A stretch of 64,000 nt of DNA from Streptomyces sp. WMMC500 (lineage in GTDB: Bacteria; Actinomycetota; Actinomycetes; Streptomycetales; Streptomycetaceae): NCBI RefSeq assembly GCF_027497195.1, contig NZ_CP114905.1, positions 6,025,001 to 6,089,000 on the forward strand, written 5' to 3'. Numbering within the stretch: position 1 is the stretch's first letter; each line of letters begins with the position of its first letter. A model generated the notes under the pieces. That model saw only the letters and a list, made by a program, of their open reading frames with translations, was not told the origin of the DNA and searched no databases. This document shows, piece by piece, positions 9,173 through 17,408 of this stretch. The position numbers and the translations under genes were made by a program.

Positions 9173-12082
9173 TCAGCGCAGCGAGAACTCGGACAGGCGC
9201 AGCCCTTCGGAGAGGACCAGGTACACGTCCTGGCGGCGGGACGCCCCCTTCAGCGCCGCGGTGACCTCCGTGTACGTGTACCGCGACCCCGTGCTCGGCA
9301 CGGGCACCCTGCCCGCCAGGCGGCCGTCCGGGCCGCCCAGGCGGACCTCCAGCGCGCCGTCGCCCGGCGACTCCTTCGCCACCCGGGCCACCAGCCGCCG
9401 CGCCCCGCCCCGCAGGTCCGCGTCCGCGAACAGCAGCCACGCGCCCGCCGACTCCGCGCCCACCGCCGTGCCCCGCGGCTTCGACTCGTCGACCAGCCGC
9501 ACGCCCGCGTAGTCGTCGAAGTTCTCCGCCCGGGTCGTCCGCCGCAGATCCCGCGGCGGCACCGTCTCGCCGTCGACGGCCAGCTCCGCCCGCCCCCTGA
9601 TGTCCCCGGACGAGGCGCCGACCAGCACCTCGTACGTGCTGCGCTCCACCACCCAGCGCTCCCGGGTGACGTCCCAGTGCGCCAGCGCGTCGCGCTCCAG
9701 CGGCAGCGTCACCGTGCGCGTCTCGCCCGGCCGCAGCGACACCTTCGCGAACGCCTGGAGCTTCTTCAGCGGCTGCTTCACCCGCGAGCTGCGCTGCCGC
9801 GTGTACAACTGCACGACCTCCGCGCCCGCCCGCCGGCCGGTGTTGGTGACCGCCACCGCGACCGCGCCGCGCAGCAGCCGCGGGCGGCCGTAGCGGAACG
9901 TGGTGTACGACAGGCCGTGGCCGAAGGGGTAGAGCACGTCGCCCGTGAAGTACTGGTACGTGCGGTCGTACTTGATGTTGTCGTACTCCAGGATCGGCGG
10001 CAGATCGGCCGTCGAGCGGTACCAGGTCTGGGTGAGCCGGCCCGCCGGGTTCACGTCGCCGAAGAGCACATCGGCGAGGGCGCGGCCCGTCTCCTGGCCG
10101 GCGTGGGTCGTCCACACCAGCGCCGGGACGTGCTCCTGCTCCCAGGTCAGCGTCGTGGGGTAGCTGTTCTCGACCACGACGACGGTCCTGGGGTTGGCCG
10201 CCAGCACGGCGCGTACCAGCGCGGACTGGGGGGCGGCCAGGCCCATGTCCTCGCGGTCGTCGGTCTCCCGGGCGGTGATGAACGGCATCGAGCCGACGAC
10301 GACGATCGCGGTGTCCGCGGCCCGGGCCGCCGCCACGGCCTCGTCGATGCCGTCTCGAAGCGTTTCGAGGGTGTAGCGGGAGGCTTCGGCGGCGGGGCCG
10401 AGGACGAGCCCGCCGTCCTCGGCGCGGGCGCGGAGATAGACGGCGTCGCCGAGCCAGTTCTCGTACCCCGCGTACCTGAGCACCACCGTGCCGTCGTCCT
10501 GCTCCTCCGGCCGGAACAACTGCGAGACGAACCAGCCGTTGGGCTGGTCCTGGTCGTTGAAGAACCGGTAGCCCTCCGGCCCGTCGCCGTCCGGGTCGCG
10601 CATGCCGACGACCTTGCCGTTGGCGACGGACCGCAGCGTGACGATGCCCTCGCCCCAGCCGAAGACGTCGAACTGCTCGGTCTCGCCCGCCGCCGTCGCG
10701 CTCTCGGCCAGCGCCGCGCCCTCCGCGCCGGCCCCGGCGGTGACGTAGCGGCCGGTCGCGGCGTTCTTCAGCGCGACGCGGTCGACGGCCTCGCTCGTGG
10801 TGACCTCCGCGCCGGCGCCGAGCCGGTCGGCGATGCCCTTCAGCGGCGTGATCGCGTACGGCAGGCTGCCCGAGTACCAGTCGGTGTACAGGGTGTCGGC
10901 CAGCGGGCCGACGACCGCGACCTTCCGCAGCGCGCGGGCGTCGAGCGGCAGCGCGCCGCGGTCGTTCTTCAGCAGCACGACGGCCTCGGCGGCGGTGCGG
11001 CGGGCGAGCCTGCGGTGCGCGGGGCTGTCGATGACGGACCTGTCGAGGTGCCCGTACGGGCCGCCGTCCGCGGTGAAGTCGCCGAGGCGCGCGCGGATGT
11101 CGAGGATGTGCCGTACGGCGGTGTCCACGTCCGCCTCGGTGAGCAGACCCTGCGCCAGGGCCTCCCGGACGGCGGCGGCGGTCGGGCCGCCGTCGGTGTC
11201 GTCGGTGGTGAAGCTGTCGACCCCCGCCTTGAGGATGGCGGCGTCGGCCTCGGCGAGGGTGTCGAAGTACTTCTGCGAGCCGGTGGCCGGCAGGTTGTTG
11301 GGGGCCCAGGCGTCGGTGACGTTGAGCAGGGCGCGGTCGGTCCAGGTGCGTACCGAGGCGTTCAGGTCGGTGACCGTGCAGGGGCGGCCGTTGACGAGGT
11401 TGTACGCGGTCATGACGCCGCACGCCGCGTCGGCGGAGATCGCCGCCCGGTAGGCCGGCTCCTCGTACTCCCTGAGCACCCGCGGGCGGAGGTCCGAGGA
11501 GGTCTGGTCGCGGCGGACCTCGTTGTTGTTGGCCAGGTAGTGCTTGACGAGGGGTGCCGTCTTGAGGTTGTCGGGGTCGCCGCCGCTCAGCCCGCCCGCG
11601 TACGCCGTGGAGATCACGCCGGTCAGGTACGGATCCTCGGAGTAGCCCTCCTCGTTGCGGCCCCAGCGCGGGTCGCGCAGCAGGTTCACCACCGGCGCCC
11701 ACACGTTCAGGCCCCAGCCGGCGGGGCGTTCGTGCTGGAGGCCGCGCACCTCGTCGCCGACGGCGGCGCCGACCTCGCGGATCAGCGCCGGGTTCCAGGT
11801 GGACGCGAGGCCGACGGCCTGCGGGAAGACGGTGGCGGGGCCGAGCCAGGCCAGGCCGTGCAGGGCCTCCGTGCCGGTGCGGAACGCCTTCATCCCGAGC
11901 CTGGGGATGGCGGGTTGCCACTGGTGGAGCAGGGAGATCTTCTCGTCCAGGGTGAGTTCGGCGAGCAGCGCGCGGACCCTGGCGGCGGTCGCCGGGGGCG
12001 CGGCGGCTGCCGGGGCGGTTCCGGCGAGCGTGGTCACGAGCGGGACGGCCAGCGGGACGGCGAGGACTGTTCTGCGTTTCAC
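9173..12082 (-). CDS. Secreted GH3 beta-glucosidase, possibly an isoprimeverose-releasing oligoxyloglucan hydrolase
   Basis: Exo-acting glycosidase of 969 residues. It starts at GTG 12082 after AGAAGGAG and has a signal peptide (residues 1-28, ending AAAA). The (beta/alpha)8 domain spans about 30-340 with the likely nucleophile Asp257 in LLNVTDAW. The second GH3 domain is split by an inserted module (about 430-560, containing GWFVSQLF and NWLGDAVYL) that looks like a beta-rich carbohydrate-binding insertion. Later come GQETGRALADVLFGDVNPAG, a fibronectin-III-like domain and a C-terminal jelly-roll (about 850-969, CBM6/35-like). Linkage to a GH31 alpha-xylosidase, LacI and an ABC importer suggests xyloglucan fragments; plain cello-oligosaccharides or xylo-oligosaccharides remain possible. 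Confidence 0.88.
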   Translation of the reverse strand: MKRRTVLAVPLAVPLVTTLAGTAPAAAAPPATAARVRALLAELTLDEKISLLHQWQPAIPRLGMKAFRTGTEALHGLAWLGPATVFPQAVGLASTWNPALIREVGAAVGDEVRGLQHERPAGWGLNVWAPVVNLLRDPRWGRNEEGYSEDPYLTGVISTAYAGGLSGGDPDNLKTAPLVKHYLANNNEVRRDQTSSDLRPRVLREYEEPAYRAAISADAACGVMTAYNLVNGRPCTVTDLNASVRTWTDRALLNVTDAWAPNNLPATGSQKYFDTLAEADAAILKAGVDSFTTDDTDGGPTAAAVREALAQGLLTEADVDTAVRHILDIRARLGDFTADGGPYGHLDRSVIDSPAHRRLARRTAAEAVVLLKNDRGALPLDARALRKVAVVGPLADTLYTDWYSGSLPYAITPLKGIADRLGAGAEVTTSEAVDRVALKNAATGRYVTAGAGAEGAALAESATAAGETEQFDVFGWGEGIVTLRSVANGKVVGMRDPDGDGPEGYRFFNDQDQPNGWFVSQLFRPEEQDDGTVVLRYAGYENWLGDAVYLRARAEDGGLVLGPAAEASRYTLETLRDGIDEAVAAARAADTAIVVVGSMPFITARETDDREDMGLAAPQSALVRAVLAANPRTVVVVENSYPTTLTWEQEHVPALVWTTHAGQETGRALADVLFGDVNPAGRLTQTWYRSTADLPPILEYDNIKYDRTYQYFTGDVLYPFGHGLSYTTFRYGRPRLLRGAVAVAVTNTGRRAGAEVVQLYTRQRSSRVKQPLKKLQAFAKVSLRPGETRTVTLPLERDALAHWDVTRERWVVERSTYEVLVGASSGDIRGRAELAVDGETVPPRDLRRTTRAENFDDYAGVRLVDESKPRGTAVGAESAGAWLLFADADLRGGARRLVARVAKESPGDGALEVRLGGPDGRLAGRVPVPSTGSRYTYTEVTAALKGASRRQDVYLVLSEGLRLSEFSLR
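10354..10369. promoter_or_regulatory. Intragenic LacI-operator-like palindrome inside GH3
   Basis: CTCGAAGCGTTTCGAG (plus strand) keeps the TCGAA-N4-TTCGA arms seen upstream of this gene and of the importer. It is read through by codons GAA, CTT and CGA near residue 572, which are uncommon in such GC-rich genes, so the match may be selected. Confidence 0.4.
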
Positions 12083-12104
12083 GTGTGCGACTCCTTCTGA
12101 TCTT

Positions 12105-12120
12105 GTCGAATCGCTTCGAC
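12105..12120. promoter_or_regulatory. LacI-type operator upstream of GH3
   Basis: GTCGAATCGCTTCGAC has perfect six-base arms around TCGC, ends 23 bases upstream of the GH3 start and lies just past the lacI terminator. It resembles the two sites in front of the importer (18741-18779), so the linked LacI protein is the likely binder. Confidence 0.7.
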
Positions 12121-12161
12121 TGCGAGATGAGTTGCTCCGTTCCGTAGCGCGCGGCCGTGAG

Positions 12162-12185
12162 CCGGTCGGCCAATCGGCCGGCCGG
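12162..12185 (-). terminator. Hairpin after lacI
   Basis: CCGGTCGGCC and GGCCGGCCGG form a ten-base stem (one wobble pair) around a four-base loop, eight bases past the lacI stop and before the GH3 operator. This supports GH3 having its own promoter. Confidence 0.5.
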
Positions 12186-12193
12186 CGGCTCGG

Positions 12194-13201
12194 CTAGCCG
12201 GCGCGCGGCGCCGTCGTGGCCCGCCGGGTCAGCCACGGCGGCAGCATCGTCGCCTCCGGCACGTCCAGCCGGTCGAGCTTGCGCATCAGCAGCTCCACGG
12301 CCCGCGCCCCGATCTGCGCGGACGGCACGGCCACCGACGAGATCGGCAGCGGCGCCTGCTCCGCCAGCTCGTCCGGGCAGATCGCCACCACCGACAGGTC
12401 CTCCGGCACCCGCAGCCCGAGCCGCCGAAACGCTTCGATCAGCGGCTGCACCACCGGCTCGTTGTGCACCACGACCCCGGTCAGCTCCGGGTGCTCGCGC
12501 AGCAGCCGCTCCGCCATCGCCTGCGCCGCCGCCGGGGTCGCCTCGCAGGGGTGCACCGTCGACGTCAGCCCCCGCTCGTCGGCCGCCGCGGTGAAGCCCT
12601 GCGTCACGCGCTGCGCGAAGCCCGTCCGGCGCAGGTACACGGCCGGTGGCGAGCCGACGAGGGCCACGCACCGGTGGCCCAGCTCCGCCAGATGCGTCAC
12701 GCACGCCCCGCCGGCCGCCGCGAAGTCCAGGTCGATGCAGGTCAGTCCGGCCGCGTCGGCGGGGAAGCCGATGAGCACCGAGGGCCGGTCCAGGGTGCGC
12801 AGCAGCGGCAGCCGCGCGTCGTGCAACTGCACGTCCATGACGATGAGCGCGTCCACCAGCGCCGTGTCCGCCACCCGCCGCAGCCCCTCCTCGCCCTCCT
12901 CCTGGGTGAGCAGCAGCACGTCGTGGTCGTGCTGCCGGGCCGTCGTCACCACCGACACCGCGAACTGCATGACCACCGGCACGTGGATCCCGCTGCGGAA
13001 CGGGATCACCAACGCCAGCACGTTGGACCGGCTGCTCGCCAGCGCGCGGGCGCCGGCGTGCGGGCGGTAGCCCAGCTCGCGGATGCTGGCCTCGATGCGC
13101 AGCCGGGTCTCCTCGGAGATCGGGCGCTTGCCGCTGAGCGCGTACGAGACGGTGCTCGGCGACACCCCGGCGTGCCGGGCCACATCGGTGATCTTGACCA
13201 T
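12194..13201 (-). CDS. LacI-family regulator of the xyloglucan-type locus
   Basis: Sugar-responsive repressor, 335 residues. ATG 13201 was chosen because MVKITDVARHAGVSPSTVSY is the canonical LacI helix-turn-helix start and GGGGAG precedes it; a longer open frame upstream overlaps the GH31 stop. The hinge is RALASSRSNVLALVIPF, followed by the two-lobed periplasmic-binding-protein-like effector domain. It lies 61 bases behind the GH31 gene and was probably transcribed with it. Operators of the TCGAA-N4-TTCGA type flank the cluster, and one imperfect copy lies inside this gene, suggesting autoregulation. Confidence 0.93.
   Translation of the reverse strand: MVKITDVARHAGVSPSTVSYALSGKRPISEETRLRIEASIRELGYRPHAGARALASSRSNVLALVIPFRSGIHVPVVMQFAVSVVTTARQHDHDVLLLTQEEGEEGLRRVADTALVDALIVMDVQLHDARLPLLRTLDRPSVLIGFPADAAGLTCIDLDFAAAGGACVTHLAELGHRCVALVGSPPAVYLRRTGFAQRVTQGFTAAADERGLTSTVHPCEATPAAAQAMAERLLREHPELTGVVVHNEPVVQPLIEAFRRLGLRVPEDLSVVAICPDELAEQAPLPISSVAVPSAQIGARAVELLMRKLDRLDVPEATMLPPWLTRRATTAPRAG
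12425..12438. promoter_or_regulatory. Intragenic operator-like site inside lacI
   Basis: CCGAAACGCTTCGA matches the locus operator except for one arm base. On the coding strand it reads through a GAA and a TTT codon; TTT is very rare in this GC-rich background, which makes a chance origin less attractive. Confidence 0.3.
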
Positions 13202-13262
13202 CAACTCCCCCTGCTCCCCGCGCTCGACGTACCGGCCGTTCGGCATGCCGGACAGCCGGACC

Positions 13263-15560
13263 CTAGCCCAGCTCCGCCACGACGACCCCGCGGCCCGCCT
13301 CCGCGCGCACCGTCGGACCGCCCACGACCTCCAGCGCCCACGGCTTCCCGGCCCCGTCCGCTGTGCCGTCCTCCGCACCGCCCGCCGACGCCCGTACCGT
13401 GCCGCCCTCGCACACCACCGTGAAGACCGTCCCCCCGACCGGCACCCGGACCCGCTGCCCCGGCCGCAGCCCGTACGCCCGCAGCGTCACCCCGTCCGCG
13501 TAGTCGTAGTCCGGCCGGTCGTCCACCGCCCCCACCGGCAGCACCGCGCCCGGCCGCACCAGCACCGGCGCGCTCGCGAACCCGTGCCGCTCCCGCACCC
13601 ACCGCGGCCCCGCCACCTCCGCGCCGCTCAGCAGATGCGTCCACGTGCCCTCCGGCACGTAGTACGACACCTCGCCCCCGTCGCTGAACACCGGCGCCAC
13701 CAGCAGGTCGGGACCCAGCATGTACTGCCGCTCCAGATGCGTGCACGCCCGGTCCTCCGGGAACTCCAGCGCCATCGGCCGCATCATCGGCACCCCCGAC
13801 TCGTGCGCCTCGCGCGCCACCGCGTCCAGATACGGCATCAGCCGCAGCTTCAGCTTGGTGAACACCCGCAGCACGTCCACGGCCTCCTCGTCGAAGAGCC
13901 ACGGCACCCGGTACGACGACGAGCCGTGCAGCCGGCTGTGCGACGACAGCAGCCCGAAGGCGATCCACCGCTTGAACAGCGCGGGCGACGGCGTGCCCTC
14001 GAAGCCCCCGATGTCGTGGCTCCAGTAGCCGAAGCCCGACATCCCCAGCGACAGACCGCCGCGCAGCGACTCCGCCATCGCCTCGTACGTCGACTCGCAG
14101 TCGCCGCCCCAGTGCACCGGGAACTGCTGGCTGCCGGCCGTCGCAGACCGCGCGAAGACCACCGCCTCGCCCTCGCCGCGGTGCTTCTTCAGCACGTCGA
14201 AGACCGTCTGGTTGTAGAGGTAGGTGTAGTAGTTGTGCATCCGCTCCGGGTCGGAGCCGTCGAAGTACGCGACGTCGGTGGGCACCCGCTCGCCGAAGTC
14301 GGTCTTGAAGCAGTCGACGCCCATGTCGAGCAGCGCCGCCAGCTTGCCCGCGTACCAGGCGCACGCCTCGGGATTGGTGAAGTCCACCAGCGCCATCCCC
14401 GGCTGCCACAGGTCCCACTGCCACACCCCGCCGTCCGGCTTGCGCAGCAGATAGCCGGCGTCGCGGCCCTCGGCGAACAGCGGGGAGCGCTGCGCGATGT
14501 ACGGGTTGATCCACACGCAGATCTTCAGGCCCCGCTCCTTCAGCCGCCGCAGCATGCCCGCCGGGTCGGGGAAGACCCGCGGGTCCCACTCGAAGTCGCA
14601 CCAGTGGAACTCGCGCATCCAGAAGCAGTCGAAGTGGAAGACGGACAGCGGCAGGTCGCGTTCGGCCATCCCGTCGATGAAGGAGGTGACGGTCTCCTCG
14701 TCGTACGAGGTCGTGAACGACGTCGACAGCCACAGCCCGAACGACCAGGCCGGCGGCAGCGCGGGCCGCCCGGTCAGCGCCGTGTACTTGCGCAGGATCT
14801 CCTTCGGCGTCGGCCCGTGGATGACGTAGTACGTCAGCTCCTGCCCCTCGACGCTGAACTGCACCCGCGACACCGCCTCGGAGCCCACCTCCAGCGACAC
14901 CCGCCCGGGGTGGTCGACGAAGACGCCGTAGCCGGCGTCGGTGAGGTAGAACGGCACGTTCTTGTACGCCTGCTCGGTGGCGGTGCCGCCGTCGGCGTTC
15001 CAGATGTCGACGACCTGGCCGTTCTTCACCAGCGGCCCGAAGCGCTCGCCGAGCCCGTAGACGTGGGTGCCGACGGTGAGCCCGAGCTGCTCGCGCAGGT
15101 AGTGCCGGGCCGGGCCGCCGCCGGGCGGCTCCGTCTCCATGATGCCCATGCCCTTGGGTCCCGAGGAGGTCAGCGGCCTCAGCCCGTCGGCGGTGAGGAA
15201 GTCCAGCCGCCACGGCCCGCCGCGCGCCACCCGCAGGGCGAGGCTGCCGGCGGTGAGCAGGGCGTGTTCGTCGTCGTAGCTGACGTGCGCGTGCGGCCCG
15301 GAGTCCGCGAGCTGGAAGCGGGGCCCGGTGTCGGTGCCGCCGTCGAAGTGGGTGAGCGTCACCCCGATCACGTCGGGCATGGGGGAGTGGCAGGAGACCG
15401 TCATGACCGGGCCCTTCAGCAGATCGCCGCGGTGCCGGATGGGCTGGGTCGGTGCGTGGACGTCCAGCGTGCCGTCCCCGGCGGTGACGTCGAGCACCTC
15501 CACGGGGTACGCGGCGCGGACTCCCGCACGCAGCATCCAGTAGCCGTCGGTGAACTTCAT
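13263..15560 (-). CDS. yicI: Alpha-xylosidase, GH31 (YicI-like)
   Basis: Releases alpha-1,6-linked xylose from the non-reducing end of xyloglucan units such as isoprimeverose; 765 residues, no signal peptide, hence cytoplasmic. YicI-specific signatures are strong: FHFDCFWMREFHWCDFEWDP, DCFKTDFGERVPTD (nucleophile Asp in KTDFGE) and FPVHWGGDCESTYEAMAESL (acid/base Asp in GGDC), with GFGYWSHDIGGFEG downstream. The N-terminal beta-sandwich and C-terminal beta domains are both complete. It follows the MalG-type permease by 28 bases and precedes lacI by 61, so it is probably part of the importer operon: import first, then removal of xylose inside the cell. Confidence 0.95.
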   Translation of the reverse strand: MKFTDGYWMLRAGVRAAYPVEVLDVTAGDGTLDVHAPTQPIRHRGDLLKGPVMTVSCHSPMPDVIGVTLTHFDGGTDTGPRFQLADSGPHAHVSYDDEHALLTAGSLALRVARGGPWRLDFLTADGLRPLTSSGPKGMGIMETEPPGGGPARHYLREQLGLTVGTHVYGLGERFGPLVKNGQVVDIWNADGGTATEQAYKNVPFYLTDAGYGVFVDHPGRVSLEVGSEAVSRVQFSVEGQELTYYVIHGPTPKEILRKYTALTGRPALPPAWSFGLWLSTSFTTSYDEETVTSFIDGMAERDLPLSVFHFDCFWMREFHWCDFEWDPRVFPDPAGMLRRLKERGLKICVWINPYIAQRSPLFAEGRDAGYLLRKPDGGVWQWDLWQPGMALVDFTNPEACAWYAGKLAALLDMGVDCFKTDFGERVPTDVAYFDGSDPERMHNYYTYLYNQTVFDVLKKHRGEGEAVVFARSATAGSQQFPVHWGGDCESTYEAMAESLRGGLSLGMSGFGYWSHDIGGFEGTPSPALFKRWIAFGLLSSHSRLHGSSSYRVPWLFDEEAVDVLRVFTKLKLRLMPYLDAVAREAHESGVPMMRPMALEFPEDRACTHLERQYMLGPDLLVAPVFSDGGEVSYYVPEGTWTHLLSGAEVAGPRWVRERHGFASAPVLVRPGAVLPVGAVDDRPDYDYADGVTLRAYGLRPGQRVRVPVGGTVFTVVCEGGTVRASAGGAEDGTADGAGKPWALEVVGGPTVRAEAGRGVVVAELG

Positions 15561-15588
15561 GCGCAGCCTCTCGGGGGTCGGTTCCGGG

Positions 15589-16410
15589 TCACTTCACCGC
15601 GCCCACGGCGATGCCGCGGGTCAGGGTCCGCTGGAAGAGGAGGAAGAACGCGATCGCCGGCAGCACGCCCAGCAGGGCGGCGGCGTTCGTCATCGTGGCG
15701 TCCATGTCCCGCTGGCCCTGGAGCACGCCGAGGGCGACGGACACGGTCTGGTTGTCGTCCGAGACGAGCATGACCAGCGGCAGCAGGAACTCGTTCCACG
15801 TCCAGATGAAGAACAGCACCAGCAGCACGCCGATCGTCGGCCGGCTGACGGGCACCACCACCCGCCACAGCACCTGCCACTTGCCCGCCCCGTCGATCCG
15901 CGCCGCCTCGATCACCTCGCGCGGGAACCCGCCGAGCACCGAGGCCAGCAGGTACGTGCCGAAGGCGGACTGCACGACGGTGAAGACGATCACCACGCTG
16001 AGACGGGTGTCGTACAGGCCCGCCTCCTTCGACAGGTAGTAGACCGGGTAGACCAGCGCCTCCTGCGGCAGCATGTTCGCCAGCACGAAGAACGCCAGCA
16101 CCCACGCCCGCCCGCGGATCCGCCCGATGCCGATCGCGTACGCGCTCAGCACCGACAGCACCACCGCGAGCACCGCGACCGACCCGGAGATCAGCACCGA
16201 GTTCCACAGCTTCTGCCCGAAGTCGACGCGCTCCCAGAAGTCCGCGAGCCCGTCGAGGTACACGCCGTCGGGCATGCTCAGCGGCCCGTCGCTGCTGTAC
16301 TCCTCCGGCGACTTCACCGCGTTCATCAGCACGACGAGGAACGGCAGCACCATGAACGCCGCGCCCAGCACCAGCGCCACGAGCACGGGATACTTCCTGA
16401 CCGCGGTCAT
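15589..16410 (-). CDS. Sugar ABC transporter permease, MalG type
   Basis: Inner-membrane channel half, 273 residues. ATG 16410 overlaps the stop of the preceding permease (ATGA) and begins MTAVRKYPVLVALVLGAA. Six membrane segments are apparent, with the ATPase-contacting loop EAARIDGAGKWQVLWRVVVP around residues 170-190. It partners the MalF-type protein just upstream in the transcript; no ATPase gene is present in the cluster. Confidence 0.93.
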   Translation of the reverse strand: MTAVRKYPVLVALVLGAAFMVLPFLVVLMNAVKSPEEYSSDGPLSMPDGVYLDGLADFWERVDFGQKLWNSVLISGSVAVLAVVLSVLSAYAIGIGRIRGRAWVLAFFVLANMLPQEALVYPVYYLSKEAGLYDTRLSVVIVFTVVQSAFGTYLLASVLGGFPREVIEAARIDGAGKWQVLWRVVVPVSRPTIGVLLVLFFIWTWNEFLLPLVMLVSDDNQTVSVALGVLQGQRDMDATMTNAAALLGVLPAIAFFLLFQRTLTRGIAVGAVK

Positions 16411-17408
16411 GTGGCCTCGTCCTCCGCCCTCGTCTGCAGCTTCAGGGCGACGACCGCCAGCGCGAGGATGAGCACGGTGAGGACCGTGGAGATCGCGGCG
16501 CCGTAGCCGGCCTGGAAGTTCTCGAAGAAGTTCTGGTACGCGAAGTACGACGGGACGTTCGTCGCCCCGCCCGGACCGCCGCCGGTCAGGACGTACACCA
16601 TGCCGAAGACCTTCAGCGCCGCGATCGTGCACCACAGCAGCACCACCGCGATCTCCGGCCGCAGTTGCGGCAGCGTCACGTGCAGGAACCGCCGCCACCA
16701 GCCCGCGCCGTCCAGCTCCGCCGCCTCGTGCAGCGCCGGGTCGAGGCGCTGGAGTCCGGCCATGAAGATCACCAGCGGAAAGCCGATCTGCACCCACACC
16801 ATCACGGCCATCACGCTGTACAGCGCCCAGTCAGGGTCGCCCAGCCAGTCCTGCTGGAGGGCGTCGAGCCCCATGGCGCCCAGGAGTTCGTTGAGCGAGC
16901 CGCTCTCCGGCGCCAGGATCCAGCTCCACACGATGCCGGCGACCGCGATCGGCAGCACCTGCGGCAGGTAGAAGCAGGCGCGCAGCACGGCCACCCAGCG
17001 GCTGCCGGCGTGCCGGCCGACGAAGTCGAAGAGCGCCGAGGCCAGCACGAGACCGAGCGCGGTCGGCAGCAGCGCCATCGCCGCGACCATGGCCAGGCTG
17101 TGCCGGAAGGACTCCCAGAAGTCCTCGTCGCCGAGGAGCCGGTCGTAGTTCTCCAGACCGGTGAACTCCGGCGAGCCGACGCCGCTCCACTCGGTGAAGC
17201 TGATCCCGGTGTTCATCACGAACGGCACGACGATGACGACGAGGAACGCCAGCGCGCCGGGGAGCAGGAAGAGCGCGTACGAGCCTTCGGTGGACGACCG
17301 GCGCGCACCGCCGGGGCGGCCTTTGCGCCACCGCCGGCGGGAGGGGGTTCGGCTCCCGCCGGCGGGGCGAGCCGCGTCCTTGGAGGCCGCGGTGACCGGG
17401 GCGCTCAT
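16407..17408 (-). CDS. Sugar ABC transporter permease, MalF type
   Basis: Second channel half, 333 residues, start ATG 17408 overlapping the binding-protein stop (ATGA). A basic, Ser/Arg-rich cytoplasmic head (about 1-40) precedes the first membrane segment, LFLLPGALAFLVVIVVPFVM. The EAA loop is EAAELDGAGWWRRFLHVTLP (about 230-250), followed by the GGPGGATNV stretch typical of MalF-like sugar permeases. Arranged as binding protein, MalF-type, MalG-type, GH31, lacI on one strand. Confidence 0.93.
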   Translation of the reverse strand: MSAPVTAASKDAARPAGGSRTPSRRRWRKGRPGGARRSSTEGSYALFLLPGALAFLVVIVVPFVMNTGISFTEWSGVGSPEFTGLENYDRLLGDEDFWESFRHSLAMVAAMALLPTALGLVLASALFDFVGRHAGSRWVAVLRACFYLPQVLPIAVAGIVWSWILAPESGSLNELLGAMGLDALQQDWLGDPDWALYSVMAVMVWVQIGFPLVIFMAGLQRLDPALHEAAELDGAGWWRRFLHVTLPQLRPEIAVVLLWCTIAALKVFGMVYVLTGGGPGGATNVPSYFAYQNFFENFQAGYGAAISTVLTVLILALAVVALKLQTRAEDEAT

